Shown here: in pieces, positions 47,520 to 58,173 of the stretch
Numbering within the stretch: the first letter of the stretch is position 1
Layout: the number at the start of each line of letters is the position of its first letter
Assembly (NCBI GenBank): GCA_010279815.1
Contig: QEOQ01000427.1
Location: 20,097-84,096, forward strand
Reading direction: 5' to 3'
Length of the DNA stretch: 64,000 nucleotides
DNA from: Brachionus plicatilis
Lineage: Eukaryota; Rotifera; Eurotatoria; Ploima; Brachionidae
The notes under the pieces: model-generated
Told to the model about the DNA's origin: nothing
The model's database searches: none
What the model saw: the letters and a program-made list of their open reading frames with translations, nothing else
Program-made: the position numbers and the translations under genes

Positions 47520-48056
47520 GGCAAAATGAAGTTTGAGATCAAATTTAAAGTTCAAAACGATCATTTAAAATTTTAAAACTTGATTAATTTAGTGATTTTG
47601 ATAATTTTTAAGAAATAAATACTAAACATTACTATACATGTTATGTCTAATAATGGTTTATTATCAAATTAACACCAAATGATCTCTAATTTATTTAAAA
47701 AAACAATCAATAATTTAAATAATTCAGACTAAGTTAATTAAAAAATTCAAATTTATAACTTTTATATTCATTCATTTAAACTTAAAAAATTTTATTTTTC
47801 CACTTAAATAAATTATAAATTTTAAAATAATAAATTTTTTGTCTTTAAAGCAATTTTTCACTAAAATCAATTAAAATATTTAAACTTATTAAAGTTCAAT
47901 TAAAAGGGACATTTTAAAATTTTAAATATGAAAATAAACTTGACATGTCATGTCAAGTAATTGCTTTGGAAAAAAAATATTTTCTCTCTATTATTAAGAA
48001 AAATATTACAATTTATATTTTGATCCTTAGATCTTGATCTCAAACTTCTATTTGCC
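47520..48056. mobile_element. GGCA/TTGAAGTT MITE, copy 4
   Basis: Ends GGCAAAATGAAGTTTGAGAT and (reversed) GGCAAATAGAAGTTTGAGAT; 537 bp. Flanks AGATGTAC (47512-47519) and AGATGTGC (48057-48064) agree at 7 of 8 positions. Confidence 0.85.
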
Positions 48057-48064
48057 AGATGTGC

Positions 48065-48372
48065 TTATCAAGTCTTCGCAATATAGAACACACAATGACT
48101 GGAATGCGCCTTTTTCCGTAAATTCTATTGATTTGAACATTTAAAACCTTTGGCCAAGCTTATATAGAGATATTCTTATAAAGATACTCTAAGGGATGTC
48201 TCCAAACCATACGGCATCTCTCATACGAAACTATTCTACGAATACTTGATGTATGTAATATCGATTTATCTTCCTGAACCTCGGAGATTTTACCATTAGA
48301 ATAATAGAAATGACATCTACTAGAGCCTACCGCAAGATTGACACAAAAATCTAAAAGCCTAAGACTTGGTGA
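48065..48372. other. Spacer of mixed composition
   Basis: Less AT-biased than its neighbours but with stops in all frames. Unassigned. Confidence 0.35.
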
Positions 48373-48380
48373 TTATAATG

Positions 48381-49233
48381 GGGTCTTGCCTGTTATGTGA
48401 CCAGTAACTTTATGTCTATTTGGTGACCAGATATTTTTTCTGACTGGTCACATATTCACTGGTCACCTAATATGTGACCAGGCAATATTGTTATTAAAAT
48501 AAAGAATTTTTTTTAAAAAAATTTTATTATTTAAGTGACCAGTTATTAAATTTATATGACCAGTTTTTTTATTTACGTGACCAATTTATATATTATTTTA
48601 AATTTATACAAATTCAATAAAAAAAATTAATTATGCATTTTTGGGACAAGTTGCTTTACACCACGTTCATTTTTTCATTAATTTCCCGCACTTGGGTTTT
48701 TATGTTTGCTAAAAAAGAAAATTTTTTTTTGTTGGATTTAAACTAAGCTTGCAAATGGCCACACCAACCTCTTCAAATTCTGATTTACAATTTTCTTCAT
48801 GATCTGAATCGGTTCCATTTGCCAAAAAATCACTCTCTTTTATTCTAATTGTTTCCATATGTGTATAACTTTGAAAAGTACTTTTTGAGTGTTTTACTTT
48901 TGCCTCTCATCGATCTCCACAATTTTGCCTTTACTACCTAATTTTAGATTTTTTTTTGTCAATGTCAACCGTACCGTATATTTACAATTAAATTTTATTT
49001 AACTTAAAAAAAAATTTATGTGACCAATTGCAAAATTTTCGCGACCAAATGTTTATTTAGGTGACCAGGTTAAAATTATTTATTAACATTTTTACCAAAT
49101 AAATAATTTTGGCTGATCACATATTAGGTGACCAGTGAATATGTGACCAGTCAGAAAAAATACCTGGTCACCAAATCGACATAAAGTCACTGGTCACATA
49201 ATATTCATATTGGTCACATAACAGGCAAGACCT
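48381..49233. mobile_element. Element with GTGACCAG sub-repeat TIRs
   Basis: Ends start (G/A)GGTCTTGCCTGTTATGTG; arms of more than 100 bp match closely and consist of repeated GTGACCAG/TGGTCAC units on both sides. The exact 8-bp duplication TTATAATG lies at 48373-48380 and 49234-49241. The terminal GGTCTTG is shared with the GGACAATT element although the sub-repeat differs. One small ORF is inside (48709-48858, minus). Confidence 0.9.
48709..48858 (-). CDS. Small acidic ORF inside the GTGACCAG element
   Basis: 49 codons from an ATG: METIRIKESDFLANGTDSDH, then EENCKSEFEEVGVAICKLSL and a Lys-rich end. Coding-like residues (ANIKTQVREINEKMNVV) continue in another frame after the stop, so it may be a frameshifted remnant of a longer protein. 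The element is otherwise non-coding. No family recognised. Confidence 0.35.
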   Translation of the reverse strand: METIRIKESDFLANGTDSDHEENCKSEFEEVGVAICKLSLNPTKKNFLF

Positions 49234-49558
49234 TTATAATGCATACTTAAAAAATAAATAAAAATTAATTGAAAAAAAAAGAATCATAGTATCATAGTAA
49301 ATCAAACGGAAGAAGCAACCAAAGACAGAAAAAAATGGATGAAACGTTTAGATGTCTTATGTTCTTTGCGAGCGAAAGTTAGAAGAAGAATATCAATATT
49401 TGCATGTCAATAATTTTCTGGATTTTTTTAATTAAATTAGATTTTAGTATCAAGATATCTAGTAAATTTGCTATTCAAAATATTTCATTTTTGTAAAAAC
49501 AAATTTGGTAAATCTAGCTAAATTCATTCATAATTTTTATTTTCAATCAAAATAATTT

Positions 49559-50062
49559 GGTGATATATCAAAATATAGAAAAAAAATATGGAAGACAAAA
49601 AATATAGAATATTTAAAATGTAGAAAAAGTAAATGTCGTAAAAATATAGAAAATATAAAACATTTATTTGAAAGGAATAAATATATAAAAAACATCTTGC
49701 TTTTTTTAATGAAATTAAAAATGAATGCTAATACTCCGATCGCTAATAGACTCCGGTCTAATAGAGATTTTGAGCCAACAAAACTTAAAAAGCAAACAAA
49801 AAAATCAAGAAAAAAAATAGCCATTGTAGCTGAGCAACTTGAACTAATTGTGAATAATATGTGCAGTGACTCTATTACTAAATCTTTCGATTTTCCCGAC
49901 AATGACGATTACTTAAACAACATTTTGATTGACGAGGATGAAAATCATGCTGCTGAAAACTGGATAGAACGTTCAAATCCAGTATCTTCATTTAATAAAA
50001 TTTTATTATTCTACGTTTAATAAAATTCTATATTTTTTTTTTCTACATTTTGATTATCCCCC
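49559..50062. mobile_element. Element with ATATAGAAA sub-repeat TIRs
   Basis: The left end GGTGATATATCAAAATATAG and the reversed right end GGGGGATAATCAAAATGTAG are followed by several ATATAGAAA-type units, many on the left and two on the right. A 9-bp direct duplication AAATAATTT flanks it (49550-49558 and 50063-50071). The body is almost filled by the ORF at 49721-50020. In ends, sub-repeat form and ORF it matches the ATATCGAAA element at 37.2 kb. Confidence 0.8.
49721..50020 (+). CDS. Small element-borne protein, paralogue of the 38.0-kb ORF
   Basis: From the ATG at 49721 the frame encodes 99 residues, starting MNANTPIANRLRSNRDFEPT. An earlier in-frame ATG (49709) would add four residues, but the aligned start favours 49721. 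After the conserved motif come a Lys-rich stretch (KLKKQTKKSRKK), a hydrophobic-acidic helix (IVAEQLELIVNNMC) and an acidic tail (FPDNDDYLNNILIDEDENHA), comparable to LIDRACC...EDENFLSNI in the paralogue. No catalytic motif is seen. It may be an accessory DNA-binding or regulatory protein of its element, but the function is unknown. Confidence 0.6.
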   Translation: MNANTPIANRLRSNRDFEPTKLKKQTKKSRKKIAIVAEQLELIVNNMCSDSITKSFDFPDNDDYLNNILIDEDENHAAENWIERSNPVSSFNKILLFYV

Positions 50063-50071
50063 AAATAATTT

Positions 50072-51044
50072 AGAAAGTTTTAAGAAAGAAAAAACCATAA
50101 CGATAAAAATTACTCTTATAATGGTTCAGCAAATGTAGGAGCTGTGTTAAAATCATTGTTTTCTCTTTGAAAAAAATTTACCTTGATACATTCTATAAAA
50201 TTAGATTTAAAAATTATATTTAATCTTTCTAGTTTAAATCTTTTTACTTACTTTTTTTAAAATTAATTAAAATAAAAAATGGATTATCTAATGACTGTGA
50301 ACGATCTTCATAGAAATAAAGTATTCGTTGTGTGTGCAGATGGAAAATATTATGTACTCAAATTGTTTAGTTATCTATATTATACTTGAATAATTATGTT
50401 GGCAATTAATTAAAATCAAAATCAAGATATTCTTTGAATTTTCATAGTTTAAGATTGTGACTCCTCTTAAGAATCCTTAGTTCTACAGAATTTTAAGTTT
50501 ACTCTCTTCTCTGGATGCTCATAAAGTCGATGTTCTTATTAGGAAATGGTGGGCAAAGCTGTAACTTAGAGCTAATTAAACTTTGAAAAATTTAAAATTT
50601 AAGACAGGATTTTACGATTCACTTTCGAATTACGTAAAAACTTTATTTATTTTATTTTCGAATTAATTTTATTTATTTTATAAAATTACGTTTATCTTGG
50701 CTATGTTTGAAAAAATTAAGAAAAAATTAATTATGAGTTTAAAAACATTATTTTATTTCCAATTATTCCAAAATATAAAAGTTAAAATAAATATTAAATT
50801 TTACTTATTAAGTAAAAGAAAAATAAAAAAAAAATAATTTTGTTTGTCTCAATTTTATTTTTTTACACTACGCAAACCTTAATTTAGAATTTAAAAAGAT
50901 TTTAAAAAGCTGAATGCGTTCTTATAGACATAAATAAAACATTTATTAATTTAAGAACATTAAGCTTATAATTATTCAATAGTCATTCATGTTTTTATCT
51001 AAAAACATATTTAAATAGTATGAAAATTTTAAAATAAAAATGAA
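50072..51044. other. AT-rich spacer
   Basis: A 38-codon frame from an ATG at 50279 (MDYLMTVNDLHRNKVFVVCA) looks coding-like but has no partner exon. The rest is A/T-run DNA. Confidence 0.35.
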
Positions 51045-51266
51045 TTAATTTAACCATATTTGAACAAAAAACTTGTTAAGATTGGAAAAAAAATCACTTA
51101 AACTGCTTATACTAATCGGATCATCATATATTTCTTTGTTTATAAATGAATCTGACATCATTTCATAATTTGAGGTTTTTTGATAGAATTTTGGATCGTC
51201 GGCAAATTTGGTGGAAATCGGCTCATTGACACATACAACATTATATCTGGGATTAAATACTGCCAT
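51045..51266 (-). CDS. Small ORF, unknown
   Basis: 73 codons from an ATG: MAVFNPRYNVVCVNEPISTK, then FADDPKFYQKTSNYEMMSDS and a Phe-rich end. Composition is better than random for this AT level, but no exon partner, family or element boundary was found. It may be a decayed exon. Confidence 0.3.
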   Translation of the reverse strand: MAVFNPRYNVVCVNEPISTKFADDPKFYQKTSNYEMMSDSFINKEIYDDPISISSLSDFFSNLNKFFVQIWLN

Positions 51267-52265
51267 TTTTTTTTAGACCAGCTTCTTTTTCAAAAATTTT
51301 CTTAGTAATGAAATCGTTTCTTCTTATAAATATTAGCAGATAATTTATAGTCTATCATCCATGACATTGATCACTCATAAAACATGAGTAATTTCCCAGG
51401 GTCTTAGTTTTAAATGTTTTTAAGTAGATAAATTGCGAATTTTCATTTATTTAAACAATTCTTTTTTTCTTTTAAACAATTCTAAAAATCAATGCTAAAT
51501 CCAGCTAATGTTGATTAAAATGAACCAATTAATTAAAAATAAGCTATAAAATAAAAAATTGAATCCATTAGTTTTAATTTATTTAATTAGAATTTCTATG
51601 ATGAATAGAAATTTGCATGATTCAATTTTAAATAGAAAACTCAGATAAATTATTAAAAACAAAAATAAAAAAAAATTAAACTAATTAGGAATAGAAATAT
51701 ACGAGAATGTCAAAACGAAGAGAAAATTATAAAAAAAATGTCAAACAAATATCAAGCTGTTCTTGAATTTTTTTCGAAAAATTTGTTATCGGCAGATGAT
51801 ATCTGATAAGTAAAAAGTTACTAAACAAAAACAATAATTTCAAATTTAGCTCCATGAATTGATTAAATTGAATTTTTAGATCTTGATTAAACGTTTTTTT
51901 AGAAAATTTTTCGAATTTAAAAAACGCAATTTAAATTAAGAAAGCGTTTTATTTTAAGATTTGATTATGGAATTTTTTCAATCAAATAAATCAAATTAAA
52001 TCTCTAAATACTTGTTACTCACACTTATTAAATCTCCTTAACTTATCCACTCGAAATTACATCAAAAACTGGAAAAAGAGTTAAGTAATAAATTAAAACT
52101 TGTTCATTAGCTAAATAAATTTTCGGGGTGGATAGAACTCACATTATTTTTTAGAAAAATTCCAATGATTGTTTTTGTAATTTAAAACGACAAGTTAAAG
52201 CATTTATAATAAAAATAAATAAAAAAATAATCTTTTCTGAATGTATTTAAGACCTTTAATAATAT
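51267..52265. other. AT-rich spacer
   Basis: Nothing recognised. Confidence 0.5.
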
Positions 52266-52698
52266 GGCAATTTTAAGTTGATGATCAATTCGAAATATCA
52301 TTTCAATTCAAAAAGTTTTTCATTAGATATTAAAATTAATCTTTGATTTAATTTAAGTAATATAAATGTCATATCTCTACATGTTATGTAGATTTGAAAA
52401 TATAAAAATTTAAAAAAATTGTTTTCTCAATCCATTGATTAAAACCATCTTAAAATAAAATTTATAAACTGATTCGTTGTAATGTTTATTTTAAAATTTT
52501 TTATTTCAAGATTGTTTGTATCTAGCATTTAAAATTAAAAATGAGTAATGAAATGAAAAGATCGATCTTTCCTACAAATATTTTAGAAATTAAAAATTTA
52601 TTTTATTTTTTAAACCTGCAAATCTATGGAATGTTACATTTAAATTATTTTTTTGAATTGAAATCATATTTTGAATTGATCGTCATCTTTAAGATGCC
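52266..52698. mobile_element. GGCA/TTGAAGTT MITE, diverged copy 5
   Basis: The left end GGCAATTTTAAGTTGATGAT and the reversed right end GGCATCTTAAAGATGACGAT fit the family. No matching 8-mers flank it, so it is old or an end is displaced. The 60-codon ATG frame at 52541-52723 crosses the end and is not considered real. Confidence 0.55.
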
Positions 52699-53161
52699 GA
52701 TTACAATTAGAAAAAAGTCATGACTAGTGCCCAATTTAAGTGGCGTAGCCAAAGGTTGGGTGACTGCTCCACCATTTTGATTTAATTTTTAAGGAATATA
52801 AAGATTAAAAAAAATTCAGATTTATTTTAAAAAAAAGTTATTCATCCAAAATATGAAAAAAAAATTAATTTAAATTATATTAAACCTAATTTAAATGGTT
52901 TACCGTAATACCTTGCTGATTATTGAAGATTAAAATATTTTAAAATTATTTATACCCGTTTAAAATTAATTAGTAAATTTTGTACATCTAATTTGAATAT
53001 AAATGAATTTTGTGATTTCTTTAATAAAATGATTGTTATAATTTTTTAACTCATTAAAACCCTCCTATTTTTTTAACCAAACGTTTATCAATTATTATTT
53101 AATAAACCAACAACATTGTCTTTTTTTGGGTCTCATGTCTTATGTGAACAATTTTTCACCT

Positions 53162-54047
53162 AATAGGAGAAAAAATTTTTTTCGTCTGGATGGTCTCAAA
53201 GGTTAATTTGCCAAAGTATACTATGAATAGATGCATAAATCTTAACCAAAAGTATATAAAACATGTTAAGTTAATATTTGACCATAGTCAGCACCATTTT
53301 TGTAGCCTATTACTGATCTCCAAATTTTCAAATTCTCAAGCACTTAAACTATCCATCCATTCTTATTTCTTCAAAGGACAGTTAGTTCCAGGCTTTAGCC
53401 TTTAATAAAATTAAATTAAAAAAAGGAACTTTTTTAGTAAATACCTAAAATCACTTATTTCAAAATTAAGTGCTGTATGTGTAGAAGCATTATCAACCAA
53501 AATTTTGGATTCGATTAAGCTGTTTTTAGTTCTTTTTTGGCATAATTAAGTATTTGAGTAAGTCAAAATGAAGGATAATTTTCAATTGTAATATTTTTTT
53601 TGAAAGTAAAACTTACACATATACACATTTTGATTAAAAACTACAAAAAACTTTATTATTTTCAAATTTTTTATAAAATTCCTCATTTTGAACGCTTTTT
53701 TAAGAGAAATAAAATAGAAAAAAAAATAAAAACCTCCAGGTTGTTCTAAATTTTCTCTAGTTTCAGAATCCGCAAAAATAATCAAGGATTATGGGGATTC
53801 CCTGGGACTAGATACAAATAAACCAAAAAAACGTGTTAAATTTGGCCTTTTTTTGAAAAAATTTCTAAGATGAATTTTTTTTGGAAAATAAAAATATCAT
53901 TTTCTAGAAGAGAATTTTACGCTCTTTGAGGTGATATGTGATTTTAACATGTTTATATACTTTTGGCTAAGATATATGCACCAATTCATAGTATGCTTTG
54001 GCAAATTAACCTTTGAGACCATCCAGGCGAAAATTTTTTTTCCTATT
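53162..54047. mobile_element. Element with about 105-bp TIRs and a transposase remnant
   Basis: The arm from AATAGGAGAAAAAATT through CTGGATGGTCTCAAAGGTTA and TTTGCCAAAGTATACTATGA to CCAAAAGTATATAAAACATG is repeated in reverse at about 53940-54047 with roughly 10% mismatch. No flanking duplication was identified. Inside is a minus-strand transposase remnant. Confidence 0.75.
53430..53790 (-). pseudogene. DDE transposase fragment (VDNASTHT block)
   Basis: Reverse reading gives IIFADSETRENLEQPG ahead of a possible donor, then ESKILVDNASTHTALNFEIS and DFRYLLKK. A DNA-x-TH-(T/K)-A block around an Asp is the usual second catalytic site of DDE_3-like transposases, and would precede the KNGTYKGL and NPIE blocks seen at 36-41 kb. 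The pieces are separated by stops, so this copy is dead. Assignment rests on motif memory. Confidence 0.4.
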
Positions 54048-54787
54048 TGTAGGTTCTTAAAATACTGGTCACCAAATTGGCGATCATTAAAAATATGAAT
54101 GCGATTTTAATTAATAATTCTATTCCACGTTTTAGAAAAAAAATGAGTAAAAATTTTATTATTATTTTATTGAGTCATTGATTTTATCAAAAAAAATCAT
54201 TAAGTTAAGAATTAAATTCTTTGGTATTTTTTGATGCTTTTAAGTATCTAAAATAAAAGCATTAACATTTAATTATAAAAATTAGATTTTTCTAGAATAT
54301 TTAAAGTCAATCCAAATTTAAAAAGAATGTTATCATCATATCTTTCAGCAACTAAATGGAATACAAAAAAAACAGCAAAATGAACCCTTTTGGGTCTTGG
54401 TTGCAGCTTCGCTTTCTTCAATTTTAATATCGATGAAACCATTTGGCTCGTTTGTTTGTACTGTTTCTTGCATTTTCTTAATTTTTTAAAAATTTTTTTA
54501 TGAAAATTTAAAAGATACACGTATCTCTAAAATAAATCTCTTAAATAAATGTTCAGTCAACCAAAAAATGTTATTCAATTGCATGTTTATAATTTTGAAA
54601 GAGCGTTTTTGTTTAGTTTTTCGTAATCAGTATAATTGAATTTATACAGAAGTTATTTTCATTAGACCAAAATTTGTGTTTATCTTAGAAGGACAATTTT
54701 TATGTCAAGGTGTAACTATTTTATAATTTAAACAAATTTGAAAAAATAAATTTATTTTGAATTGATTTTAAAAAATCAAAAAAAATG
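54048..54787. other. AT-rich spacer with one short ORF
   Basis: A minus-strand 42-codon frame from an ATG (54345-54473) reads MQETVQTNEPNGFIDIKIEE then SEAATKTQKG. It looks coding-like but stops in a Cys/Phe-rich end and has no partner. The rest is non-coding. Confidence 0.35.
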
Positions 54788-55579
54788 AAAACAGAATTTA
54801 TAGACACCCTAAATGAACAAAAAGAAAAAATTCAAAGTAATTTGAATGACCTAAACTAGATAAAAGATAATATTTTTTCTTATTAATTAGAATTGTTTGA
54901 TTTGTTGACTAATCAAAATAAAAAGCTGAATGAAAAATTATCAAAAGAAAAAAGTAATAATTTAATTGTTTCGATATTTAACAATTTTAATTAAATATCT
55001 TAGCAAAACTAGAAGAAAACTCGAGTACTATCAAAAGTTTAGTTGAAGAAATTCAGAAATTAGATGAAGAAATTTTCCAAAAAAATTGCCTAATCAAAAT
55101 CGAAGAATTAAAAGCCAAGACATGTTCTGATGAAACAACTAAATCATTCGAAACACTTCTAGAAAGTAAACGATTAAAAAATGATAATAATTTGAACTAA
55201 AAGTTTTCAGAGTTAAAGGCTGAAATTGATTTTTACGAGGAAAAAAACGCCTTCTTAAGAGAGGAAACAAATATTGAGATAAATTTTGATCGAGGTTTTT
55301 TTCATCAAAATTAATGAAGAAATAAAATTTTTTTAAATTTTTTTCTTTCAAGAAATGGCAATTTTGAGAATTAAATTTTTACAGAATGATCAAGAGATAT
55401 TTTTCAATCTATCAGATCCGAATAATGTTTTTTGTTCATACGATGAGTCTCCAAATGGGTTGATTGAAGATGCTCAAAAACAGATAATTAAAAATTTAAT
55501 CGAAGAGTTTAATAATGGAAGTAGACAGACCAAAAGCATTGTCAAACTTGTTCTAATGCTTAGAGATCTTTTTGAATAA
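54788..55579 (+). pseudogene. Decayed coiled-coil protein gene
   Basis: Successive frames read like exons of one coiled-coil protein: MKTEFIDTLNEQKEKIQSNL (from ATG 54788), LFDLLTNQNKKLNEKLSKEK, KLEENSSTIKSLVEEIQKLD, then FSELKAEIDFYEEKNAFLRE and, after a GT..AG intron (about 55292-55353), MAILRIKFLQNDQEIFFNLS to a stop at 55579. In-frame stops occur after NLNDLN and NDNNLN, and two expected donors lack GT. It is therefore probably a pseudogene, or a gene whose exons I have mis-joined. Family unknown. Confidence 0.5.
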
Positions 55580-56966
55580 AAATCATATCAACAAAAAGAA
55601 TAGGCACAAAATTTCAAATTATTGTAAAATAGACAATATTTTTTAAATAATTTTGACTGTCGATTTTTATAATAAAAAAGTATTAATTTTTAAAGGTTCT
55701 GTTTTAAGTCAAACAAATTTGTAAATATCGGACCCAAAACAAATCTTTGTGAAACTTTATGTAAATATTTGAGAATTATTTTTTGTCTCTATGATCTACT
55801 CTAATTGTATTATTATTTTGGAATTTGTAAATTTATTTTATTTAAATGTTAAAATTCTAGCATTGCTCCTTAGATAATTTTGAATTCGGTAGTTGTAATT
55901 TAAACAAATATTTAAACTTAAACTTGCATTTTCAGAGTGGTTTATTTTTAAAGTAATTAAAAATTAAGTAAAGTAAAAAATTTAATTTTCAATTCTTTAT
56001 TAACCTACGATAAATAGTAAAATCATCCAGTTTTTTTTCACACGAAAAAATTTTCCCATATTCTTATTTTAGTAAGTTAAACCATTTTTGCATTTAAAAA
56101 ATTATCGTATTCTCTTAGTTATCTTACTAATAAAATTATACTGAAGAAAACCTAAGAAAAGACTTAAATTTTTTGAACAGATATTTTAGTAATACTACCT
56201 TTAAGTAAATTTTTCTTAAGAATTTAAACTATTATCACGAATGCTTTAACCGATGAATGAATCCAGAACCGTGAAGAGATTCTAATGCTTCAAGCTAGAA
56301 ATGATCGTTTAAATCAATTGCTGTTAACAAAAATTTACAATCAAAGAAGACTCATGCCTTTGAATCATGAAAATCAAGTAATGCATAAGGACTTAAATAT
56401 TTCATATATAAATTTGATATTATTTTTATATTATTATTTTTTTAATTACTAATTAAACATAAGTCTCATTATTTTTAATTTTACATCTAGTTTTTTTTTT
56501 AAATCAAAAAAAACACAACTAAACTAAATTCAGATTATTTGAATTTTTTAAATATACAAGTGAATTAAAATTAATAGGGTCAAAATGCTCATTAAACTAG
56601 GAACGACTACTAAAAGAAACTGTTTGTAATTTGTTTCAATTTCATTAGGTTCAAATTTATTTTCAAATTTTTTTTTTAAAAATAAATACTTTTTTAAATA
56701 AAGTTGGATATTAATAATAAATATATAAATTTTTATAAATTTTTTATATATAGTTGTGAAAAATTAAAAAAATGTAAAGTTTTTAATTTTAATAAAAGAT
56801 TTCACATTAACTTATCTATTTTTTTCATTTTTAGTTACTTTAGAATGAAAATTGTTACATATACGAGCATATTGCCAATTATTAGTAAAATATCTTCGGT
56901 ATATCAGTACAGGCATTTTTACCTAAAGAATGTTTTTTTCAAGGTGGTCTTCTACGAGTCTACTCT
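55580..56966. other. AT-rich DNA with one further coiled-coil-like piece
   Basis: At about 56270-56385 a frame reads EILMLQARNDRLNQLLLTKI then YNQRRLMPLNHENQ, possibly another exon of the decayed gene upstream. The remainder shows no gene. Confidence 0.35.
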
Positions 56967-57192
56967 GATGAGTGGCGCTGTTTATGATTAACATCCCACG
57001 TGCTTCTTAGGGGAAGACGCCGTCATAACTATGCCGTATGCCGGTCCCAAGCCCGGATGAAAAAATAGGAGGGTGACAATAATTTTGCGTACAAATATTT
57101 TGAACTATTTTTATTTAAAAATAAACAGATCCTTGAAAAAAAACATTCCTTAGGCAAAAGAATGTAATTTTGTTCAAGCTTTAACTTTAATT
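56967..57192 (+). repeat. GC-richer repeat unit, copy 1
   Basis: Starts GATGAGTGGCGCTGTTTATG and includes CTTCTTAGGGGAAGACGCCG and GCCGGTCCCAAGCCCGGATG, then an AT-rich tail. About 95% identical to 57752-57975. Confidence 0.8.
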
Positions 57193-57751
57193 ATTTTTAA
57201 GTGTCTTGAAATACATTGAGTTCGTTGCCAAATTATAATTGCTCGGATATTTTCTAACCAAATGTCGATTTTAATTTTGTCTTTAAAGTTTTCAAATAAA
57301 GATTTTAGAAGAATCAATTAAAAGAAGGATGAAACAATGACTTATTTTAATCAATTTTAAAAAATAAAGCTTTTTTTAAAAATACATTATAAGCCACCAT
57401 AACTCTACCGTAAGCCGGTCCCAAGCCCAGGATGAGAAAAGAGGACGGTGGTGGCAGCCACACTATGTGGTCTTCTACGAGTCTGAAGAAGAGCTGTATT
57501 ACGGGTACATGGATCTACGGGTCTTTGTCCTAGTCTTGTCGTATCAGGGTGCCGCTGGCTTGACCATCATCCAGTATAGAATCTTAGCAGAGCGAGAACT
57601 TGTTTTACAGCTGACCCTCTATGGATAGCCGTAACTTTGGAAGCACTAAAGTTAAGGCATTCTCTCTTTCTAAATTGAGAATGTCGCTTGGTTTGTGGTT
57701 CCAAGCTAGTCTAAATAGTAGCCGAGTTCGCAGCCAAATTAAAAGTGCTCG
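57193..57751 (+). repeat. Linker with a third, partial repeat unit
   Basis: GCCGGTCCCAAGCCC recurs at about 57414, and GTGGTCTTCTACGAGTCT occurs here (57465) and just before copy 1 (56944). The segment is markedly GC-richer than the surroundings but has no long frame. It is probably part of one retroelement unit. Confidence 0.5.
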
Positions 57752-57975
57752 GATGAGTGGCGCTGTTTATGATGAACGTCCCACGTGCTTCTTAGGGGAA
57801 GACGCCGTCATAACTATGCCGTATGCCGGTCCCAAGCCCGGATGAAAAAATAGGAGGGTGACAAAAATTTTACGTAAAAATATTTTTAACTATTTTTATT
57901 AAAAAAAAAAAAACAGATCCTTGAAAAAAAACATTCTTTAGGTAAAAAATTGTAATTTTGTTCAAGCTTTAACTT
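57752..57975 (+). repeat. GC-richer repeat unit, copy 2
   Basis: Direct repeat of 56967-57192 at an offset of 785 bp; differences are mostly in the A-runs. A short frame crossing it (ending DAVITMPYAGPKPG) is interrupted in copy 1 and is not taken as a gene. Confidence 0.8.
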
Positions 57976-58027
57976 AAAATTTTTAAAAATTAAAAATTAA
58001 TTAATTTGTTTTAATTTTTACCAGAAC

Positions 58028-58073
58028 TGCTGGGTCTCCCTTTTAAAGCTACGCTTCTGGGTCTCCCTTTTAA
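58028..58073 (+). repeat. Short tandem duplication
   Basis: CTGGGTCTCCCTTTTAAAG occurs twice at a 22-bp spacing. Confidence 0.7.
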
Positions 58074-58173
58074 AGTATATTTATGAAAACTAATCATAAA
58101 TAAAAATATGCCACAATTTGGACAGAAATTCTGAATGAAAATTTTTGTATTTTCTTGCAGATCCATATGAGGG

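Noticed and set aside
52541..52723. 60-codon ATG frame as a gene
   Set aside because: It runs through the end of a MITE and has a composition expected of AT-rich DNA.
53190..53405. 71-codon frame near a TIR
   Set aside because: Half of it is the TIR itself and no conserved motif is present.
56960..57000. Hammerhead ribozyme core at CTGATGAG
   Set aside because: CTGATGAG is present in one unit, but the second reads CGGATGAG and the required GAAA plus stem II spacing is missing.
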